From: Pleodorina starrii
Lineage: Eukaryota; Chlorophyta; Chlorophyceae; Chlamydomonadales; Volvocaceae
Reading direction: 5' to 3'
Assembly: GCA_030267565.1 (NCBI GenBank)
Contig: BRXU01000014.1
Location: forward strand, 62,001-126,000
Length of the DNA: 64,000 nucleotides
Part shown: piece by piece, positions 58,701 through 64,000 of the stretch
Position numbering within the stretch: position 1 is the stretch's first letter
How the letters are laid out: every line of letters starts with the position of its first letter
Position numbers and translations under genes: made by a program
Notes under the pieces: generated by a model
Told to the model about the DNA's origin: nothing
The model's input: only the letters and a program-made list of their open reading frames with translations
Database searches by the model: none

Positions 58701-60842
58701 CCGGGATCTTCCCTCCATATTTGAACAGCAGCCCCAGCAGGTCACCGCCGTCCGCAAACTCCTGAATGATGAACACATTGTCGCCTTCCTGCACACACGT
58801 GGGGGTACCCAGTCCACGCACACAAACACATGCCATGCACATGTCTCGGTCGCTCGCCCTGCGTCGTCTTGCCTTGGGTTTTTTTTACCGCTTCTTGTCA
58901 GGGCAAGATCACAGTCGCGGATAACGTAAACACACCATCCCCGCAAGCACGCTGCCCTGCGCTTTGCCCCGCCCTTCAGCGCCCGCCATCTGAGGGAACC
59001 CCGTGCTCGTAACGGTCCTCCTGCTCGGCAAAACAGCTCATGAGCAATACCGTAGATGGCCACAAGGCCAGCTCAACAGTGCACTCCGCTCATCAACCCA
59101 CCCACCCACCCACCCACCCAGCCCCAGCCCCAGCCCCAGCAGCAGATCGACCCAGGCTGTGCTCAGCGCGCGCGTGTGGACAGCAGAGCGAGGCCAACGT
59201 GAGAAATGCTCCCTCGTATATCCCGGGAAAGGGAACTGAAAGGACGATCGACCTAGGGTGCACTGTCCATCCCGTGCGTCCACGTTCCCCATCGGTGTCC
59301 TAGCTTGGCCGTGTCCTGGCCCGTGTACTGGCCGTGATCCCCCCCCCCCCGCCCACCATGAAGGCCGCGTAGAAGTCAATGATGTTGTGGTGGTGCAGCA
59401 GCGAGTGCAGCTTGATCTCCCGGAACAGGTGCAGTCGCTGCAGCTCGGGCAGCTGGGCCAGGCGGTACACCTTGACGGCCACAATCGTGTCGCTCACCTG
59501 ACAATGGGCCTGCACGCACACACGCACACGCACGCACACAAACACGCACACACATGCACACATGCATGTGCGCAACGCACGCACGCGGGGGGCGGGGCGA
59601 GGATGCAAGGTCGCTTCGGTCCGGTTCGGGGGCGGAGCGGCCCCCCCACCCGACCGCGCGCGCACAGAAACGTAGTACATGCACGGCACTTGCAAGACTC
59701 GACAACCAGGACAGGGCTGTTGAGCCGGGGAATGTGCCCTGGTGCGCATCGGGCCCTGGTGGGAGCCCAGCCTTTCGCCTAGCACCGCGCCGCACGCGCA
59801 GAGCCAGGCGGTACGGCAGACGGTACGGCACATGGCGCGCACCAACGTCGGCAACAGCAGCGGCGTGCACAGCCGCCCGGCCAGTCCGCTCCCTGGGTTA
59901 GCGTGCACCGGAGTGCGCATGGTGTCCCAAGCACCTTCTCGGTGGGTTTTAGGGTTTTAGGGTTTTAGGGTGCACTGAAACCGAGCTCCGTTCTTCGGGC
60001 TTCGGCAGGTTCGTTTCGCTGGCCGAGGTTGCAAATGGCGCAAAGGCCACGAGCGCCAGCCGTGGCCATCGCCCGTAGAGCCCGGCCTTAGCCACAGCGC
60101 CATTCGCGCAACTTCCCGAAGCCGGGGGCAGTGCTCGTTTAACGCGCGCCCAGCTGGCTCCATATTGCCGGCTGGCTGCCACACCGTTGGGGCCCCAACA
60201 CCCGAAGGCCGCGGCGGCGGAGAGGGGTCGCTCGGGGCGAGCCCTGCCGTACAATGCCCTTCTGCCGTCGTTCGGGAGCCGCGGCACGACCACAGCTGCA
60301 GCAGCAGTGCCATCTCCCCTCTCCTCGTGCACCTCACCTCGCCGCCGCCAGTGGGGTGCCCGGCTGGTCCCCGGCTCGCGTACCTTGAAGACCGTGGAGG
60401 AGTGGCCTTTGTGCACATGGTCCACTACCACATAGTCCTCCGAAGTCCACTTGGGGCGCCGCATGGCCTCCGGGAGGGCAGGCGAGACGCACAGCAGCAC
60501 ATCGGAGCCCTCCTCGGCGGCAGAGAAGCTGGCGCCAGGCTCCGGCGGCACGGCAGCGGCCGTGCTGGGTGAGCAGCGCGGCGCGAGGCCGCTCTCGGCC
60601 TGGCAAGGGTGCCTGGGCGTAATGGCCTCCAAATAGTTGTTCGTGCCCACGTCCTTGATGAAGGAGTAGTGCTCAATGCCGAGGCAGGTCTTCACGGACG
60701 CTGTTCGCCGGGTGGGCAGCACGAGCCCGGTCGTCGACGCCGTTGGAAACGGGATTTCCGCCGGGCGCTGTGGAGGTGCGGCGCCTTGATCTGCGCCATC
60801 TTTCTCTAATTCTCCGCGAAAGCAACATGCGAAAATGCGCAT
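54822..60842 (-). CDS. Aurora-like serine/threonine protein kinase
   Basis: Ten exons: 60842–60384, 59509–59357, 58788–58699, 58249–58173, 57534–57425, 57054–56957, 56616–56514, 56140–56010, 55670–55530, 55223–54822; 1764 nt, 587 aa, phases consistent. The N-terminus MRIFACCFRGE has a Cys pair that may be lipidated. The kinase domain (about 135–405) has an atypical glycine loop (HKGHSSTVFK), catalytic Lys166 in VAVKVY, αC Glu184 in FREIKLH, hinge IIQEFADGGDL, HRD 259–261 and DIKPEN. It has DLG 279–281 instead of DFG, GTLDYMAPEVL, DAWALGAVTYEMLVG and a closing HPWI. The pattern (FREIKLHSLL, GTLDYMAPE, PEENKDD insertion) matches the algal Aurora-like group that includes the Chlamydomonas flagellum-associated kinase CALK. 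The Gly/Ser-rich C-tail is unordered. A cilium or cell-cycle role is family inference. Confidence 0.9.
55229..55268 (-). repeat. (TGCC)n tetranucleotide array before kinase exon 10
   Basis: GGCA repeats on plus, TGCC in the sense of the gene, ending a few bases before the exon 10 acceptor (55224). It forms the pyrimidine-rich 3' end of intron 9. Confidence 0.9.
55690..55745 (-). repeat. (TGCC)n tetranucleotide array before kinase exon 9
   Basis: GGCA/GACA repeats on plus. In the gene sense these read TGCC/TGTC and lie about 20 nt upstream of the exon 9 acceptor (55671) in intron 8. Confidence 0.9.
57541..57786 (-). repeat. (CCCT)n array, about 61 units, abutting kinase exon 5
   Basis: Uninterrupted GGGA on plus, TCCC in the gene sense. 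The array ends 6 nt before exon 5, so the 246-bp array itself is the polypyrimidine tract of intron 4 (acceptor ...CCCTGTAG). Confidence 0.98.
59947..59970. repeat. (TTTTAGGG)×3 interstitial telomere-type repeat
   Basis: Three exact TTTTAGGG units in intron 1 of the kinase gene. TTTTAGGG is the telomere repeat known from Chlamydomonas and many relatives. Confidence 0.92.
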
Positions 60843-62056
60843 CGTGAAAGCCCTCCCTACATCGAAGCCTTTGGGTCGCGAACAGCTCAGGTCATCGCGT
60901 CTATGGGTAAGCTTCAAAGAAGCGTATCTAAGCGCAGCCGAAGATCAGATATTTGCTGCAATTAATTATAGTGAAGCGAAAACGGCCGTTACGCACTCGT
61001 TGTCTTAATTAGCTTGTGCGATTTGCGCCAACTAGTCCGGAGAGACACAATAATCTGCCAGATTGCAAACATACATCCGAATGGGGCAGAGGGGGTGGTG
61101 TCGAAATATCGGTACGGCATTCGCCTTCAACCTGCTTGAAGGCGCTGTGTTTGCCTAGAGCCACATGTAGCCGTCTAAGCGTACAGTCCGCACTCCATCG
61201 ACTTGACCATAGGCCATATTAGTATTGAGAGAGTGAACTTGCAATAATTGTTACCGTCCGTGTCTCAAGAAATTGCCTCTTTCATTGCTCTGTGATGAAA
61301 GCTACAAAGGAATTGCCTTAATTGCGAGATGTATTCTGTCCGGCGTGCGTCAGCTGGCGCTGTAGAAGTTTAGTCTCTGCGCTTTCACCACAGTGTCAGC
61401 TGGTGCTAACGACAATCAGCACGCCTGGAATGGAGTAAGCGATAGCCATTGATCTTGTCACTTTATTGCCAAGGCCTCCTACGAGGTATGTGTGTGGGCT
61501 TCCGTGCTTGTCGCTGGCGCTCGCGCTTGTTGGCTCGCTGGCCGATTGTGCCGTCTATAGCAACGTCTGACGTCCGCCATACATATGCTGTCATCCACTG
61601 CGTACGGGCCTCTATATGTGCTGCTTTATGTCACACCGCTGTCATGGAACCATATGCTCGTCCGTTCATCCCCGGGGTTTTGTTACAACGGATCGCTTGG
61701 CCAATGCTCCAACCGGGTTTGCAATTTGTCACCGCATCTCCTCATGGGTGAGGGTGAAGCGGGTTTTGTGTCCCTGCCATGGTGAAATCAACGTGCCTAA
61801 ACCACATCAAGCTATCGCACCGCCCTCCCGTTCCGCATGGCTCACCTTTCGCCCTCTCCCGGTCTCCATTCAGGTCCGGGAATCCATTGAACCCACTAGT
61901 TGAAGTGGTGGGTTTGCCAGGGTCGTGTTCCGCTGTGACTGGTGTCACGTGGCGGCGGCGGGTAGCCACAGACAGCACTTACGAGCAGCTAGGAGCAGAG
62001 AGAGATCCCTCCGTATGGTTGACGGCTGAGGCGGAGGTGCTGCTGGATTGCAGCAC
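60843..62056. promoter_or_regulatory. Divergent promoter region, kinase (−) and kinesin (+)
   Basis: About 1.2 kb between two outward-facing start codons. It is more AT-rich near 60950–61020 and 61230–61330 than the adjacent coding DNA. It must contain both 5' UTRs and promoters. No coding exon was recognised; no specific element could be assigned. Confidence 0.45.
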
Positions 62057-64000
62057 ATGTCACAACAGGGCAACCCGTCGCCCCCCACAGCAGGCGGGCC
62101 TCTGAGCGGCTTCGGCAGCCGCATACCTGGCATCGCGCCCCACCGAAGCTCCGCCACCAGCCGGCTGCCGTCGCCCCCCGTCTCCCCCGGACTCAGCTCC
62201 CCATCCACCCCCACACCTGCGGGAAACACCTACAGCCATGCTCCGTGGGCAGGCAGCGCGCAGCTCCCCTCCCAGGAGCGGAGGGGCTCGGCGGGCAGTA
62301 GCAGGTCGATCGCGGGGGCGCCGCCGGCGGGCATGACGACTCCCAACTCTGTCGGTGTCCGGGGCTACTCGGCGTCGACGTTGTCCCGCGGTGACCCGGT
62401 GCGGGTCTCGGTCAGCGGCCTGGCTCGCACGCCCCTCTCCAGCCTGGGCAACTCGGGGTACCCCACACCCGGAGGACAGGAGCTGGGGCCACCCTCTCCG
62501 AGGCTGACTGCTGCTGGTGCGGCCGGTGCTGGCGCCTGTGAGTCGCCTCGGAATGGCGGCGGCCCGTCCAGCAGTCGCAGCAGTATCCAGGTCGCCGTCC
62601 GCGTCAGGCCCTTGTGGTGAGTGGCAGGGCCCGAAAGCGAAGCGCGCGCTTGGCAGGGGCAGGGGGCCGGAGGGGCAGCCTGCAAGGTGGTGGCACGCCG
62701 GCGCTGGAGGCTGTGAGCGAGGCGACAGAGTGGCGCAGTGTGGGGCAAGAAGCTCATCTTGGCAGCCACCTAAGCATGGGCGCTGACCAACAGGGCGCTG
62801 CAGCATGAGGCGATTGCTTGCAACACGCGGGGTTGCTTGTTCTCGGATCATAGGCGCTGATGATGTCGTCCTGCTACCCTGCCCCTGATATGAAGAGGTC
62901 ATGCTGCTGCTTCCCGAATGCGGAACGAACTTACCTGTGCACTCCATTCTCCCCCCCGGCTGGAGCAGCGACAAGGAGAGGCAGCGCGGCGACCGAATAG
63001 CTTGGGAGGCGGACCGGGACGGCAACGTGGGTCTGCTGGACGCATCGGGGACGTTCGTGCCGAAGCACAGGTCGGCAAATCGCAATGGGCGCGAGATGGG
63101 AACACGGATGGCAGGGGCGGCTGTGCGTCGTTGTCATGTGGGATATTTCATCGGGGCATCCGGGCAGGCAGCAGGGAGGCAGGGGGCCGTGGCAGGGAAT
63201 CTCGTTTTGTTGCTTTCGTTCGCGAGGCTTCCCGCAGAAGGAGAGCTTGAACGGTGGTCCTGAATTCCTGCAAAGTACAGCTCTCGTCCTACTCGATACG
63301 GACCCGTTGGAACCTCACCTACCACTGGCATCCCGTCAGTGCCCGCCTACGACGCCTGAACCCGATCGTAGTCCTCGCATCCGTGCACAACCCACACAGA
63401 GCCGCCCAGAGCTGGTCGCATCACGCGTTGTTTCCGCAGCGCCAGTCGTCGTCCGCAGGCCGCACAACCGAATCGCCTGCTCCCTCGTGTTGCCCTTTCC
63501 CGTCTGAAGGTTCGACACGGTGTTCGGCCCGGAGACGGACAACAGCGCGGTGGCCGCGCAAGTGGCGCTGCCGCTCGTCGCACCGGCGCTCCGCGGCGTC
63601 AACGGCACCATCTTTGCGTACGGCGTCACCAGCAGCGGCAAAACACACACCATGATGGGAACGGATGCGGTGGGTGGGCGCACAGCGGCTGCGGCTGTCT
63701 CTGGACGTCTGGAGTCGCCTTGCCGCCGGCAGCAAGCGGATGCCGGCTCGATGGCTCCGTTTGGGAATTCCGTGGGCTAGGCACCGTTACACGGCCGCTG
63801 GGCTTTTCGGCCGCGAAGCTGAGCCTACGGCAAACCGGTTTGGGCGGGTTTCCCATGCATGGTGCAGCAAAAGGCCGTGTGGCGGGGACTTCGTGTTTCA
63901 GTGCCACCCTTCGGCTCAGGGACATGACTAGTCGCGAGGCGAATGGCGGTCCGCAGCGGGGCGGCAACAAGTAGTCCGTAGGGATGTGGACATGTGGTGG
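62057..64000 (+). CDS. Kinesin-7-like motor protein, 5' part of gene
   Basis: Exons 62057–62616, 62969–63070 and 63510–63669 encode the first 274 residues (phases 2, 2, 0). The rest lies beyond the window; 63670–64000 looks like intron. The first ~178 residues are a Ser/Pro/Gly-rich extension. The motor begins with IQVAVRVRPL and continues into CDKERQRGDRIAWEAD. Exon 3 has FDTVFGPETDNSAVA and NGTIFAYGVTSSGKTHTMMG, with the ATP-binding P-loop GVTSSGKT at 259–266. AYGVTSSGKTHTM is the form found in kinesin-7 (CENP-E-like) motors, which are microtubule plus-end motors. The family call rests only on this N-terminal third of the motor. The start ATG is the first in frame with the motor; a non-ATG extension is not needed. 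Confidence 0.88.

Overview
This is nuclear DNA from a GC-rich, intron-rich green alga, most likely a chlamydomonadalean or volvocine species. The evidence is many short GT–AG introns, Ala/Gly/Gln-rich linkers in conserved proteins, (Ser-Pro)n hydroxyproline-rich repeats, TGTAA-type polyadenylation signals, TTTTAGGG-type repeats inside introns, and an algal Aurora-like kinase. No bacterial-style operon, rRNA, CRISPR array or intact transposon was recognised. Gene models were built by hand from splice sites, reading phase and protein family conservation. Where a complete model is given, exon lengths sum to a multiple of three and phases agree at every junction.

Layout, left to right: the 3' part of a Kazal-domain gene (+, to 2717); POP1, the large RNase P/MRP subunit (−, 10516–3915, 7 exons); a SOUL haem-binding-family gene (−, 13469–11871, 4 exons); an unrecognised polytopic membrane protein (−, 18725–14841, 4 exons); a family of three paralogous surface-protein genes, called here A (+, 22375–26316), B (−, 33634–30248) and C (−, 40824–36569); a neutral ceramidase (+, 42908–52870, 17 exons); an Aurora-like Ser/Thr kinase (−, 60842–54822, 10 exons); and the 5' end of a kinesin-7-like motor gene (+, from 62057), cut by the window edge.

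The most novel content is the A/B/C cluster. All three genes have four exons with the same intron phases: (1) a signal peptide; (2) a short Cys-containing head, a Ser/Pro-rich shaft made of a tandem minisatellite, and a REJ-like domain; (3) a long Ala/Ser-rich helical segment with a GAIN-like end; (4) a tail with a conserved GDFVVV(Q/E)Y motif and a terminal hydrophobic stretch without a cytoplasmic tail, as in GPI-anchor signals. Shaft length differs greatly: 13 and 2 copies of a shared 15-residue unit in A and B, and about 33 copies of a 12-residue unit in C. A and B are nearly identical in the REJ-like domain but clearly diverged in exon 3, which suggests gene conversion. The cluster looks like a small, fast-changing family of hydroxyproline-rich, wall- or membrane-anchored adhesion or recognition proteins. 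Their function is unknown.

The other genes are housekeeping or signalling genes with no evident shared pathway. Intergenic stretches at 18.7–22.4, 26.3–30.2, 33.6–36.6 and 40.8–42.9 kb are visibly more AT-rich, with simple repeats and no gene I could recognise. Several introns carry striking simple-sequence arrays, some forming the polypyrimidine tract of the 3' splice site.
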